Below, one piece after another: positions 32,330 through 43,801 of a DNA stretch of 64,000 nucleotides. The stretch's first letter is position 1. The number at the start of each line of letters is the position of its first letter. The stretch is from NCBI RefSeq assembly GCF_030864355.1, contig NC_083400.1:77001-141000 (forward strand), given 5' to 3'. A model generated the notes under the pieces. The model was not told where the DNA came from, ran no database searches, and worked only from the letters and a program-made list of their open reading frames with translations. This DNA is from Cutaneotrichosporon cavernicola (taxonomy: Eukaryota > Basidiomycota > Tremellomycetes > Trichosporonales > Trichosporonaceae). Position numbers and translations under genes: made by a program.

Positions 32330-35300
32330 CTACGCAGCAACGGCCACCGCCGCCCCTCGTTCCCGGCAGGCTGCCACCGTCGATCCGTCTCCCTTCTGGA
32401 ACTTGCACACAGGGCACGACCCTACCCGCGTCCGCACCATGGCAGCGAATGAGAGCTTGGCCCCAAGAGCCCGCGACAGCCCAGCCTTGCTTCCCGCAAC
32501 GTGCTTGTCGGCCATCAGGAGGTGCGTCGCTGCCGCATTCTCCGGACGCTCGGGCAACTCAATCTCCTCGTCAAGCACAGCGCACCTCGCGTGCACAAAG
32601 TGGTGGCACAGATAAAGAAGCACAAGCGGCTGAGACGCCGAATCCACATGAGGGAAGAGCAACTTGCCGCAGACCGGGCAGTTGGTGTTCGCAGAGGTCA
32701 GCTTACAAACAAACACAAGCTCACCATTCGCGTGCGCGCCGCCAGTCTGTGCGGCTTGCAGTTCCAGGGCAAGCGCAGAACAATCGCCGTTAAGGATTCT
32801 CTGGCAACCCTTCAACAGCGAAATCTGCAGGTTGGACGCCTGGAGGACCTTGACTAACGCAGGCTTGAGACCCGGGATCTCGAGGCCCTCCTGGATGCGC
32901 TGGATCAGCCTCACAGGCTTGATATCGCTGCCGCCATGCTCGAGCAACGCCCGGATAAAGTCCGGCCGCGTCTCCGAGTGCGTGATGAGCGCTTCCCAAA
33001 GGTCGTCGTCCCGCTGCTCCTCAGCAAAGTCGATCGCCAGCTGAACGTCGCCAAGCCGCTCAATAATCAGCTTGAGCGCCTTCAGGTTGTCACCCATCCG
33101 CCCGAGGAGGAACACCGTCTCGCGCACGTAGTCGCGCTTCTCAGTGACGCGAAGCGCGCGCTGCAGGTCGTAAAAGTTGCTTGCGCGGAGGAACGGCATC
33201 AGTCGCATGTGGTCAAACGTGGCGTATAAATCAACCTGGCGTTAGCTAGACAATCCGCCACTAGCTCTAGCTCTAGCTCACCATGCGGTCCGCGTACTGC
33301 TGGCACGACTGTGGGTCCTTGTCGAACAGCGCGTCCAGGTACATGTACAGGTACTGCGGCTTGGCCTCGAGTTGCGGCACGACCCGTTCCACTGGAATGG
33401 CGAGTGTGTGGTCAACGAGCAGTTGGATGGCCGCGCCGTGCTTGTCTTCTTTGTTCAAGTCATCCTCCTTTATGCGCTCCTGGTCAAACTCAACAAGCAG
33501 CAGGGCCTGCTCCTGCACCGCATCAAACAGGTTGTGCTCGCGGATGAGATCGAACACGCCGGGCTTGCGCAGTCGCAGGAAATACGGTAACGCGCGAGCG
33601 GGCTGCCCCCGCCTAAGGTGAAGCTCTGCTAGCACCTCGAGAAGAACGGGGTCGTTCTTCGACGCATTAAGCTCGCTCTGCACTGCCGATATGACATTCC
33701 CACTGTCATAGATGTCCACCGCCCACGTCTTGACCATCTCCAAGAGCGTCTGGAGTCAGCAACCCCAACAACAGAACACCCACAGGCTTGTCCTCGACGA
33801 GAAGGTGCCCGAGAACCATCTCGTACACTCCGCTTCGCAGTTGAGGATCCTTGGTGGGGATATAGGGAATGATACTCTGCATTGTCAGCCGGGAACCCTG
33901 CTTCCCAACAGCTTGACTTACCGGTAACCTTTGCTGCTGCACGAACGAGTAGATCCACTTCTCCCATAACGCGCCGTCCGTCTCTAACACCTTCGGCGCC
34001 AGCTGCGCGGCTCGTTCGAAATCGCCTGCTCCGTCAGCATTGACATCAAAAAATAACCTCACCTTGGTTGACCAGATGATGGATGTACTTGAGTCCAATG
34101 GCCTGCACATCCAGCGCGCCGCCGTGCTTCTCGGCCAGCTCTTCGGCAGCCGTGAGAGCCTCCTCGTATCGTTCGCGCTCGACAAGCCAGTCGACGTGGT
34201 CTGCGGCATCACGCTGTCTCACGGACACGAGGTCGGATGGAGTAAGTACCAAAAAGACGTCCGTGTCGTCAGAACGCTTCGACTTGACAATCCTGTAGTC
34301 GTTGCAGCTGTACCGCTCGTAGTTGGCAACGACGAGCTCGTCGGCAGCAATCTCGTTCCCCCGGTCGATGATGCGTAGTTCTGGTGGGTTGGCCGCCTTG
34401 CGTCGCTGCTGTGCGCGGTCCTCGGTCGCCTCGTTGGTGAATGTATCTGGTGGGTTGTAGCCAAGGACGACGTATCCCGAATCCTGATACTGCTCGATGC
34501 CGGCGACCATACAGTCCATCTCCCACACAGCAGACACCTCGATACCAAGTCCAGGGAGCCCCGCCTGCCCTCCTCGGGCTCGCGCGCGAACGCGCACGAC
34601 CTTGACGTAGTTGGCCCAGCCGATGATGAGTGTCCGGTCGTCCTTCCAGAGAAGGTTGCACTTGAACAACTCTGCCCTTGGCGCGTTGGTCCCTCGGTCA
34701 ACAAAGCCGATGCGCTGCCCAGAAGTGCGGTCGTAGATCTTGACCCCGAGGTCGTTCGCCCACGCGATGAGGTCGCCGCGCCATGCGATGGCCCAGATCG
34801 GGCCCTCGCCAGAGTGCAGGACATGCTCGCGATACCCGAGCCAGCCCTTCTCCTGCCAGATGAGATTGCCTAACATGCCACCGCACACGAACGCGCGAGT
34901 GCTCTTCTTGGCAAACCCTGGTTCGAGCGCAATCGCGTTCATCGGGCGCTTGTAGTCGAACGCGTACGACTCGGTGCTGGTGAGCGAGTGGATGACGACG
35001 CGGCCTGGACGAGTTAACGACTTTGCGCACGAGATCAACTCACCTTCCATGCTCGCAGTGGCAACAAAATCGTTCTCCTCGTCGAGGCAGATGGACGTGA
35101 CGTTTGCGGCGTGGGGTCGGAACGAGTTGATCTTGGCACCCTCATAGCTAAGCACATGTACCATGCCCATCATCGTTCCGATCGCCTGGGATGAGCTTGC
35201 ACACGCCAAACGATGAGCTCACCACTACGCGAGGAGACACATCAATGGCGGTCGCGCTGTCTTTCCCCAGAATCTCGGGTATTCGGTTCTTGATGCGCGT

Positions 35301-35864
35301 GTACTTGAGAACTCTGGGTGTCAGTGGCGGTGTTAAATAAAGTTTAACATACGGCTCCTCTTCTTCTCCATCGTCATCATCGTCGGACTCGTCGGACTCT
35401 GATTCCCCATCGCTGCTCTCTCCTTCCTCGTCGGAACCAGCAGTAGACACAGCCTTCTCTGCTTCCCCATATTCCCTGTCCCGCTTGTCGTCCACATTTG
35501 CGCCCCCATTCCCAACAGTGTGCAAATCTGGATGTCCATTCTCACTGTCGCCTTCGGAGCTTCCGTCCTCCAAGCTCGAGTCGTCGCCGTCCAAGTCGTC
35601 GCCCGAGTCGTCCGCACCGCCACCGTTGGCCCGTTCAGATGGTTCTTTCACTACATCCTTCTCCGGGCTTGAGGCGCGTCCCGGAGATAACCCGCCGGGG
35701 GAGTCGACACTAACTGCTTCGCCGTCGACCTCAGCATTCTTGCCTTTCGCCGATGACCTTTGAGAGGCGTGGGAGGCGTCAGACACCAGGGAAGGTGATC
35801 GGGAGGGACCAGCTCCTGGTGATTGAGGCGGCTGTGGCACACTGCCGAGCCTCCGAGGTGACAT
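32330..35864 (-). CDS. VPS41: Vps41, HOPS tethering complex subunit
   Basis: Vps41 is the HOPS subunit that binds Ypt7/Rab7 on the vacuole and mediates tethering and fusion, including AP-3 vesicles. Start is ATG at 35862-35864. Residues 1 to about 175 are a Ser-rich, very acidic extension (DESDDDDDGEEEE). Then comes the WD40 propeller (YTRIKNRIPEILGKDSATAI; GMVHVLSYEGAKI; CLDEENDFVATASMEGE; IAWANDLGVKIYDRTSGQRI). A clathrin-heavy-chain repeat region follows (DVQAIGLKYIHHL; MYLDALFDKDPQSCQQYADR; ETVFLLGRMGDNLKALKLII). The C-terminus holds a RING-H2-like finger (NCPVCGKLLFP...CHHFVHARC...CPVCKFQ). About seven small introns, one with a TAGCTC repeat near 33260-33280. It is divergent to APN2. Identification is very firm. 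Confidence 0.94.
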
Positions 35865-36126
35865 GGCTAGTGATGTGCAAGCAGGAGGGTGTGATGAAGT
35901 GTGGTAAAGCTGGATGTTGTGGCTGGTGGTTCTAGGTTGTGGAGGTTGCCGATGACGATCTGAAGACAGACATCATAGCCCCACCGTGGGAAAGTTGACG
36001 GTGGGGTGAGTGGCCAGCTGGGGTGATGACTGGTTTGTTTTGGTTTATACCCAGCACTTGACTGTTCATACTACCTTCAACACTCCTTCACCAGCTCACC
36101 GGCCCCCGCGAGGAGCACCGTTCATT
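35865..36126. promoter_or_regulatory. Divergent promoter VPS41 / APN2
   Basis: These 262 bp hold both promoters. A perfect inverted repeat, CCCCACCGT (35979-35987) and ACGGTGGGG (35998-36006), lies in the centre. Confidence 0.6.
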
Positions 36127-38539
36127 ATGAGGATCTTGACGTGGAACGTCGTGAGTATGCTTCCGATAGCAGAAGGCCAGATCTGAACCCAGAACGTCCT
36201 CCGGACGGTGCTCGACTACCACCCGTATGTCCAGCTCAGCATGTGCCGTCTGAGCTGATACCAGATTCTCGAGCCTACCAAATAAGAGTGTCGAAGGGCT
36301 TCTCGAGGAGCTCAAAGCAGACGTTTTCTGCTTCCAAGGTGGGTAGTGAACCTTTCTCCCGCTGACTGCAGAACACAAGACGCGCCGCCAACAGCTGGGC
36401 CGCGGCATGGCGTGCCCTGGGCCGTACGACGCGTTCTGGACCTTCCCTCGCAGCAAGTTAGGTTACTCAGGCGTCTGCACGTACGTCGACTCGCGTGTGT
36501 GTGTCCCGCTGCGCGCCGAGGAAGGTATCACAGGGCTACTCCTCTCGGAGCGCGGCGGCACCATGAAGCCCCCTTGGACTGCCGAAGAGAAGATCGGATG
36601 CTACCCGGACATGGACGATGTGGAGATCGACGACGAGGTTGATGGTACTGCGTTCAACCCCCGGACTCTCGACGAGGAGGGTCGTGCAGTCGTGCTGGAC
36701 TTTGGGTGAGCTATTGCATTACGACTTTCGCTGACCGCAGCATGTTCGTGCTGTTCAACCTCTACTGCCCCAACGAGACCAACGAACAGCGGCGGCCGTA
36801 CAAGATGAACTTCCTCCGCACGCTCCACGCGCGCGTGAATGCGCTGGTTGCTGCGGGTCGCCAAGTCATCGTCGCTGGCGACATCAACGTCATGCGTGCG
36901 CCCATCGACTCAGGAGAAGGAGGGGTCAAGACGACGGCGGAGCAGCACTACGAGCACCCAGCACGCGTTTGGCTAAATAACTGGTGCGCACCGAAGGGTC
37001 CGATGGTCGATGTTGTGCGCGAGTCATGGCCCGACCGGGAAGGCATGTTCACGTGCTGGAACCAGAAGATTGACGCACGGTGAGCTGCGCGATTCATCTT
37101 TCAAACTGACCTCAGGCCGGCCAACTACGGCTCGCGCATTGACCTCATCTTGTGCACGCCCGCGTTGCGTCCGTGGATCAAGGGCGGTGACATCCAGAAC
37201 AAGGTGTACGGCTCGGACCATTGCCCAGTGTACATCGACCTGCACGATTCCATTGAGCTTGATGGGGTGACAGTACACATCCGTGACCTGCTCAACCCAG
37301 TCGACAGACCACCAAGCACTGGTACCGTCTTTCCTTGGGACGAGCCGCGGAGCGCTCCGCAACCGCCACGCTTTGCGACCAAGTTCATGGAGGAGTTTAG
37401 CACCAAGCAGCGCACCCTCAAGAGCCTGTGGGCGAACACCAAGCCGAAAGCCAAAGTGGAGACGAAGGTGGAGGAGACAAGAGTCCAACCTGAGCTTCCA
37501 AAGGAGGACCCTCCGCCGCAAGAGTTATCCTCGGCCATGGGCATTGCCCGCGCGGCGTTCGAGACGCTCGATGCTCCACCAGATACTGCAGGACCGACCC
37601 AAATGATCGAGTCCCAGCCAACGCAGGCATCAACATTCGTCTCTGCACCTACACAATCCACACAACTCACACAAGATTCACCGCCTACAAAGAACACTTT
37701 GCGGCAAATGAAGCGTTCCGGGGCCGAGACGGTTGACCTGACACTTGAAGACCCGCCACCCACGAAGAAGGTCGCATTGGAACGGTTGGAACGGACGAAG
37801 AGTGCCCCGGCTCCCAAAGGGAAGACTAAGAAGACACCAGCAGGTGGACAAGCTAAGCTGGCTGCGTTCTGGTCGATGCCCAAGACCAAGCCAAAGGCGA
37901 AGGAGCCAAGTCCGCCACGCCTTCCCCCACCCGCCACCGGAAGCACTGCCAAGAAGGCTCTTGCGATTGACAATTCTCTCTCTGGTGAGGACAAGCCACC
38001 AGATACTGTCCAAGATGAGCTCTTCGCCCAGGCTTTGGCGGATGAGGACGCCGAGATGGAGGCAGAACGTGTGCGACAGCGTGACGCTCGCAACGAGGCG
38101 GCGGGGACGACGTGGGCAAACATGTTTGCGCCGAAGAAGGCCCCGGTGTGCACTGTCCATCAGCACCCGTGCAAGGACTTTAGTGAGTCATGAGAGAAGG
38201 TTGTGGCTGATGACAGTCGTCAAGACCCCAGGCCCGAACAAGGGCAAGCGCTTCTGGCTGTGCTCCAAGTAGGTTGTTTGCCGATCATATGAGCCAGCTG
38301 TGTGACATATACAAAGAGCTGACCTCTGGCCTGTTGGGCCTGGATACGACATGGGTCGGTCGAAACGACCGCGTGAGGACGTAGATTCCCGCTATCGGTG
38401 TAATTTGTGAGCTCTACTTGTCTTGGCAGCTGACAACAGCTTCCTATGGGACTCTGCCAATTCGCAGCGGGAGGCTCCGCGGCGGCTAGGTGGAAGCAGC
38501 GGAGACGGCATGGGTACTGGCAGTGGGCAATGCGTGTAA
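36127..38539 (+). CDS. APN2: AP endonuclease 2 (Apn2) with PIP-like and GRF motifs
   Basis: Apn2 cleaves abasic sites and 3' blocked ends in base-excision repair. Nine exons give 703 codons in frame: 36127-36150, 36193-36224, 36265-36338, 36372-36705, 36741-37079, 37116-38182, 38217-38268, 38317-38406, 38440-38539. The EEP nuclease fold is seen in MRILTWNV, LKADVFCFQEHK, FVLFNLYCPN, IVAGDINVMRAPID and SRIDLILCTPALR...GSDHCPVYIDL. A PCNA-like motif follows (QAKLAAFW). The last three exons form a zf-GRF finger with its four ligands: CTVHQHPC, FWLCSK, and YRCNFFLWDS, around GPNKGKRFW and PVGPGYD. Stopping at the in-frame TAG at 38270 would remove half of this finger. The splice used at 38316 leaves four extra residues (ADLW). 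Confidence 0.92.
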
Positions 38540-39069
38540 GCTGCACCGGAGCAGGCGACGAGATGAGACCTCGGACACGCCACTAGAGGGTGACCGAGAC
38601 GATTGTTGTACCTCCCGTCATTTAACGGAATGTAGTAGGTCTGAGCGCTTGTGGGGCCCACTCTACCCCATTTCCATCCAACGCGATTGGAAGCTGGAGC
38701 CTGAGGCCGATGCCAAGAGCGGTAATGCACAGCCTCGACCGCGTCAACGCAAGCTACGGTCTTGTTGACGACCCAAGCGAGCGCGACCATTGTTCAGTGT
38801 TCAGTGTTTGGAGACTTGTAATGTAGCATACGTAGCATGTAGCACATGTGGTTTGGAAAAGCTAAAGTTAATCGACTTTGGTGATGGAATGACGTCGTAT
38901 GACGCCGCATCAGTAGGGTTGGCTGCGCGCGGCTGTTAGGTTGGTTTGAACCCGCGCCACCCTTTATGGTCGATAACCCTTTGCTTCTCTTATCCACTAT
39001 CGTCCACCTCATCCATCCATCTACTCTACTCTCCTCTCCTCCATCCTCCCCGTCTCGTCCTCTTGAGTC
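38540..39069. other. APN2 3' flank and LSB5-like promoter
   Basis: No gene. A short overlapping repeat of GTAGCA(T) lies at 38822-38850. The plus strand before the next ATG (38990-39060) is rich in CT and CATC. Confidence 0.5.
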
Positions 39070-41502
39070 ATGTCAAAGTACGGCGGATACATGCGCTCAG
39101 CGCAGGGCATCATGAGTGCCTTATCTGGCGAAAAGCCTCACTCGTCCATCACCGATTGGATCGAAGTCCTCTCCTCTGACCGGTACGAGGATTTCTCTCT
39201 CGACGGTATCCCCGAACTCGTCGACAGTGTCAACCTCCAAGGCTCACAGGGTACCACTGAGGCCGCCCGTGCCATTCGCAAGAAGCTCAAGTACGGCAAC
39301 ACGCACCGCCAGATCCGCGCCCTCGTCATCCTCCGCGCCCTCACCGAGAACGCTGGTCAAACATTCAAGCTCAACTGGGCCAACCACCAAATTATGGAGC
39401 GCCTGCGCGACATGGCGACTGACGTGAGTACTGGTAAAGGATGAGGTGGCTCGCGATCCGGAGGATGAGCACAAGCCAAGCCAAGAGACCAGGGGCAAGT
39501 CGTGGTGACCACGTCAAGTGGGCGCACCGTGCGCCCATTGTGACACTCGCCTGCTGTTATTCCGCAGCGCGGCGCCTATAACGCCACACTCTCTTTGTGT
39601 TTGCCACTTCTGGCTGCATATTAAGCCTGACTTGGGACATAGTGCGAGCAACGTCGTGACCTGAAAGTCGAGCGCAGGAGGAGTGCGCTGGCGTCCGGCA
39701 GGCGGCAGGACTCCTCATCATTCGCCAAGCGACGGACGTCCCACTAATCCGCCCATTGACGCTCACTCCCCTTCACACTTTGTTCTCGTAGCCCGCTGAC
39801 CGCAGAACCTCCTTGACCCGAAGGTCAAGCAGAGACTCATCCTCGTCTTCCACGCATGGTCGATCCAGTACGCTGACGAGCCACGCATGGCACCTGTGGC
39901 AGGCCTGTGGAAGCAGTACTCTGGTTCTACCGCTCGCCGCGCTGCCCCGCCTCGTCCCACTGGGAGCGCCCCGTCAAGCCCACCCGAGCAGGCCGCCAAG
40001 GGCTTCTCTTCGTCGGACCCATTCTACGACCATTCGTGGGAACCGGCACCGGGACAGCGCGGCAAGGACACCTACGCCGACCTGGACAGCGCACGGGCGG
40101 ACGCCGAGGAGCGCAAGCGTGACCGCGAGCAGCGGATGGCTCTGGAGCGTCGCGAGGCGGAGATCGAACGCCGCGAGCGCGAAGTGAAGCGCAAGCAGGA
40201 GGTGAGTGCTGACCGGCGTGCAAGCCTTCCTCCAACTCCCCCACCACGTTTCAAGTCCAGTCATGGCTCAAGCTCCTCCATTGTTTCTCTTCATTACATC
40301 CTCAATCTTCCCGCTTTGAATCCGGTGGGAGGCTGGTGGGCGGCGCCGTGGGCAGAGCTGTGCTAATGACAGATGTCACAGGTTGAGGCTCGGCGCCGCA
40401 GCGAGGCGGAAGCTGAGGCCGAGAAACGCCGCAAGGCTAAGCAGGAGCGCAAGAACGCCAAGCACGCCCCCAAGAGACCACAGTTCAACTTTGAGAAGGA
40501 GAAACCGCAGGTCCTGTCGTCCGTCGCCATCGCCAATCTCGCTGCGTCCAACCTCGTCAACTCGTGCCGCCTGCTCAACCGCGAGGTTGAGAACGTGACT
40601 GAAAGCCCGCGCGTCCAGGACTGCCTCGATAAGGCCAAGGCTGCACGACGCACGGTCGTCAAGTACATCCAGGTCGTAACGGACGAGGAGTTCCTCGGTA
40701 CGCTGCTCGAGGCGAACGAGAGAATCGTCACTGCCATACAGTTGTACGACAAGATGAGCAAGCCGGCTGCGCTCGACTCGGACTCTGACGAAGAGGCGCA
40801 CAAGCGCTATGGCGACGAAGAGGCGCAGGTCGAGCGCATCCGCCATCGCCTCGAGGCACAGAAGCTTGAAACCCAGCGCACTGGCGAGATCGAGAGCATG
40901 CAGGAGGCCCAGAGGGTCGAGAGTCAGCGCCGCCAGGCGCGCGCCGCTCGCAGGGGCAACTCGGGAACCGATGCGGATCGATCGGGCAGCCACAGGACGA
41001 TGGACGACCTCGCTGGGCTCGACTTTAGCGCCCGCAACCCTAACCTCCCGCGTCCGATAGAGCCGGACTCGGATAAGCTGAGCATGGGCCGGGCGTGAGC
41101 TCCTGCTATTTGTGACCAAACTAACACTAGTTCGCTCTCCGACTTCTCCGACTACGACTCCAGCGATGACGAGTGGCGCGCCACGCACTCGCGCCGGAGC
41201 AGCCACCAGGTTGCCGGCCCAAGCCGTGGCAACCACGGCCAACTGTACGGCGATGGTAATTTCGACCCGTATGCCACGTCGGAAGGCACCGGCTACGCAG
41301 AGCTGGAGGAAGAGGGCGGCAAGGATCGCCTGCTAGACGACCCGTTCGGCGATCCGTTCGGCGACGACCAGGCGACGACGCCGAGGCACGAGAAGCAGCG
41401 AATGGAGTGTGAGTTGTTGCAGGGGCAGTTCTGCGTGCTCCGATATCCCCAAGGCCGGCTGAGAAGTTGCTACAGCTGCTGACAGCAGGGACCGCGATCT
41501 AA
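39070..41502 (+). CDS. VHS-GAT domain protein, Lsb5-like
   Basis: Yeast Lsb5 links ubiquitin, Arf3 and the actin regulator Las17 in endocytosis. Start is ATG at 39070 (MSKYGGYMRSAQGIMSAL). The VHS domain covers residues about 1-160: SSITDWIEVLSSDRYEDFSL, ARAIRKKLKYGNTHRQIRAL, ILRALTENAGQTFKLNWANH, NLLDPKVKQRLILVFHAWSI. A long charged coiled segment follows (RRSEAEAEAEKRRKAKQERK), then a GAT domain (SSVAIANLAASNLVNSCRLL... TDEEFLGTLLEANERIVTAI). The tail is acidic with DPFGDPFGDD (DPF motifs for adaptor binding) and ends EWTAI after the last intron. The first intron (39424-39805) is 382 nt; others are 35-180 nt. Lsb5 is the best fit; a Vps27/GGA-type sorting adaptor is less likely because no FYVE or ear domain is seen. 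Confidence 0.85.
39501..39537. repeat. Two adjacent hairpins inside the LSB5-like intron
   Basis: CGTGGT-g-ACCACG (39501-39513) is followed 5 bp later by TGGGCGCA-ccg-TGCGCCCA (39519-39537). Both stems are perfect. They lie about 80 nt into the 382-nt intron. Confidence 0.75.
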
Positions 41503-41711
41503 TTCTATCTGTGAACGACTTACACGCTCGATACCCAGCCGAATCAGTCATTAATGTTATACCAGAGGGCACAGCGCTCAGCTCCACGCCAGGTTGCGTG
41601 AGGCTGCACAGCATCGATCGGTCCGTGAGATTGCAGAGAGCAGTACAGATGAATACAGTTGCAGTTATGAACTTGGCAAGGTTGCGGATGCGCAAGTTGA
41701 CAATGAACCGC

Positions 41712-43563
41712 CTAGTTCTTGGGCGTCTGCTTGGGCGGCGTCTGCCGGCTCTCGAGCGCGTCGGCGCCACTGCGGAGTGCGACCTTGAGGCCCTCGGCCA
41801 CTGCGTCGCCTGCCGCTCGCCCGATATTCCGCACCATGCCAAGAGCGTCCGTCGCGTCGGCAAGGAAGCCAGGCAGGCCACCGGCAACACCACCAAGGTT
41901 GTCAGAGGCGTACGACCGTCCGTACACGCGGTCCTTTTCTGTGCGCGCACGGCTGTTCCCACTGCCGGCGTTGGCCATGAAAAAGTCCTTGATCGGGCCG
42001 AGCTCGTTGAACACCTCGAGTCCTGTCCCCCGCGCCCAGTTGATCAGTGGAGAGCGGTTCCCGAAGATCCAGTTGAGCTTGTCTACTGCAGCGAGCATAA
42101 TGTGGTTGGGGATGTAACGGCCGCGGGGGTACGGAGCGAGGGCGGTGATGGAGCCGAGGTCTGCGCCGACGCGGCGCGCGTCGGCCAATGTGGCTGCGAG
42201 GACGCGAGCATCGGCAAGACCGGCGTTCAGGCCCTGTCCCGCGAGCGGGTGGGTCGTGTGCGCAGCGTCGCCAACAAGTGCGAGGCGGTGAGCGGTATAT
42301 GCGTCTGCGTGGGCCAGGCGGAGGGGGAACGACGCGACCGACTTGGGGTCCACGCCCGTGATGGTTGGCGGGAGCGGCGCCTCGGTTGGCATCGCGCCCT
42401 CGAACGCGCCAAGTAGGGCCGCGATGTCGTCGCGCGTCAGAGGCGTACCAGTGCCGTCGGCGGCCAGGAGGGCGTCGTTGATAATAGCGAGGTCTGCCTC
42501 GGGGAGGTTCCAACCCGCATTGATCATGAGCGTGAGTGCGTCCGGGGCGAGGCGCTTCAGTGCCGCGGCGAGCTCGGGCGTCGTGCTCCACACCATTGTG
42601 CTGGTGTCGTCGGCGAGGGGGAGGAAGGCGAGCGGGCCGGTAGGGAGGAACCGCTGAAATGCGGTGTGGTTCGGCCACACAGCTGGTGGGAGGTGGGACA
42701 TGGTCGCGACAACACCGTGGGCGTTGTACGCGTGTCCGAACGTGTCGATCTCGGCGAACTGACGAACGGGCGAGTTGGGCCCATCAGCTCCGACCTGGAG
42801 TCAGCCGGTCAGTGACAATGAGATCTCACCACAAGGCTTCCCCCCACCCACTCGTCGCCCATCCTCAGCCCGACCCATCCCCTCCCTTCGCCGTAGCGCA
42901 TCTCAGCGACACGGGCGCCCTCGCGCACCGTGACATTCGCGCCAACCTCCTCGAGGCGGCGGAGGAGGGCACGTTGCGTATTAACGTTCTCGGTCATGCG
43001 GGCGAGCGGCGCGTCCTGTGGTGGGAAATGGAGCATGGGGTGAGAGTCTGGTTCGGGGTTGGCAAAGACGATAATGTCGTCGACTGCACGAGAGCGGGCC
43101 AAAGCAATGTGCTCCCACGCGCCGATCTCCTGTAGCCACTCGATGTTCTCGGCCGTAAGTGAAGATACGCGGTTCGACCAAGGTCCTGCGTCGTCCCAGT
43201 TCCGCACTGGTCCTAGGCTCCCGCCCTCGAGGAGGAGGATGCGCGCGTCCTTTAGGGCGGAGTGTGAGACTGGTGTCAGAAGCCTCAGAAAGTAAGCTCA
43301 CCCATGGCTGTAGCGAGAGCTAGGCCGGCAGGTCCGCCACCAATGATCACGATGTCGTAGGTGTTCTCAGGGGAGATGTCGGGCATGGGCGCGGGCGGGG
43401 GTACCGCCTGCGTCGAGTGGTAGCACACCGGGGTCAAGGACGGTGTGGAGGAAGAGGCAGCCGCCGATCGCGGAGCAAGTCGAGCCGTGGCGAGAACCGG
43501 GCGGAGGGCTAATGAGGGCCTCACACGCCGAGCGGCATGCCTCAATGTAAGAGCTGAGCGCAT
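41712..43563 (-). CDS. COQ6: Ubiquinone biosynthesis monooxygenase Coq6
   Basis: Coq6 is a mitochondrial flavin hydroxylase that adds the C5 hydroxyl in coenzyme Q synthesis. Start is ATG at 43561-43563. The N-terminus (MRSALTLRHAARRVRPSLAL) is a mitochondrial presequence. The FAD site is YDIVIIGGGPAGLALATAMG, where the ALATAMG end is split by a small intron (about 43300-43265). The second exon has WSNRVSSLTAENIEWLQEIG, the COQ6 family block. The third has GADGPNSPVRQF and then FPLRLAHADAY, and the second FAD motif LVGDAAHTTHPLAGQGLNAG. The C-terminus extends past the family core with FLADATDALGMVRN...KQTPPKQTPKN. Two introns only. It is divergent to YAF9 and convergent with the LSB5-like gene. 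Confidence 0.94.
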
Positions 43564-43801
43564 GATGGCGAGCTAGGTGTCGGCGATGGACTGATGGGTT
43601 CTGGGAAGGATGGGACAATTCGGACTTGCACCGAACGAAACGACCTCCACCGCCATCACGTGGGAAAAGTGTTGCGTGCCTGCCACTCTAGGCGCGCCAA
43701 GCTTAAGGGGTGATGTATCTCGAGCGAGGTGGGTTTGTTGACATTAGACATTACTCCATCCACTATCAACCTCTCTCAAGACACTCCGTAGCACGGTCAG
43801 C
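43564..43801. promoter_or_regulatory. Divergent promoter COQ6 / YAF9
   Basis: These 238 bp separate the two start codons. A CACGTG E-box core is at 43657-43662. No other clear element. Confidence 0.55.

Noticed and set aside
38217..38274. TAG at 38270 as the real end of APN2
   Set aside because: It would cut the zf-GRF finger in half; the missing half follows downstream and splices in frame.
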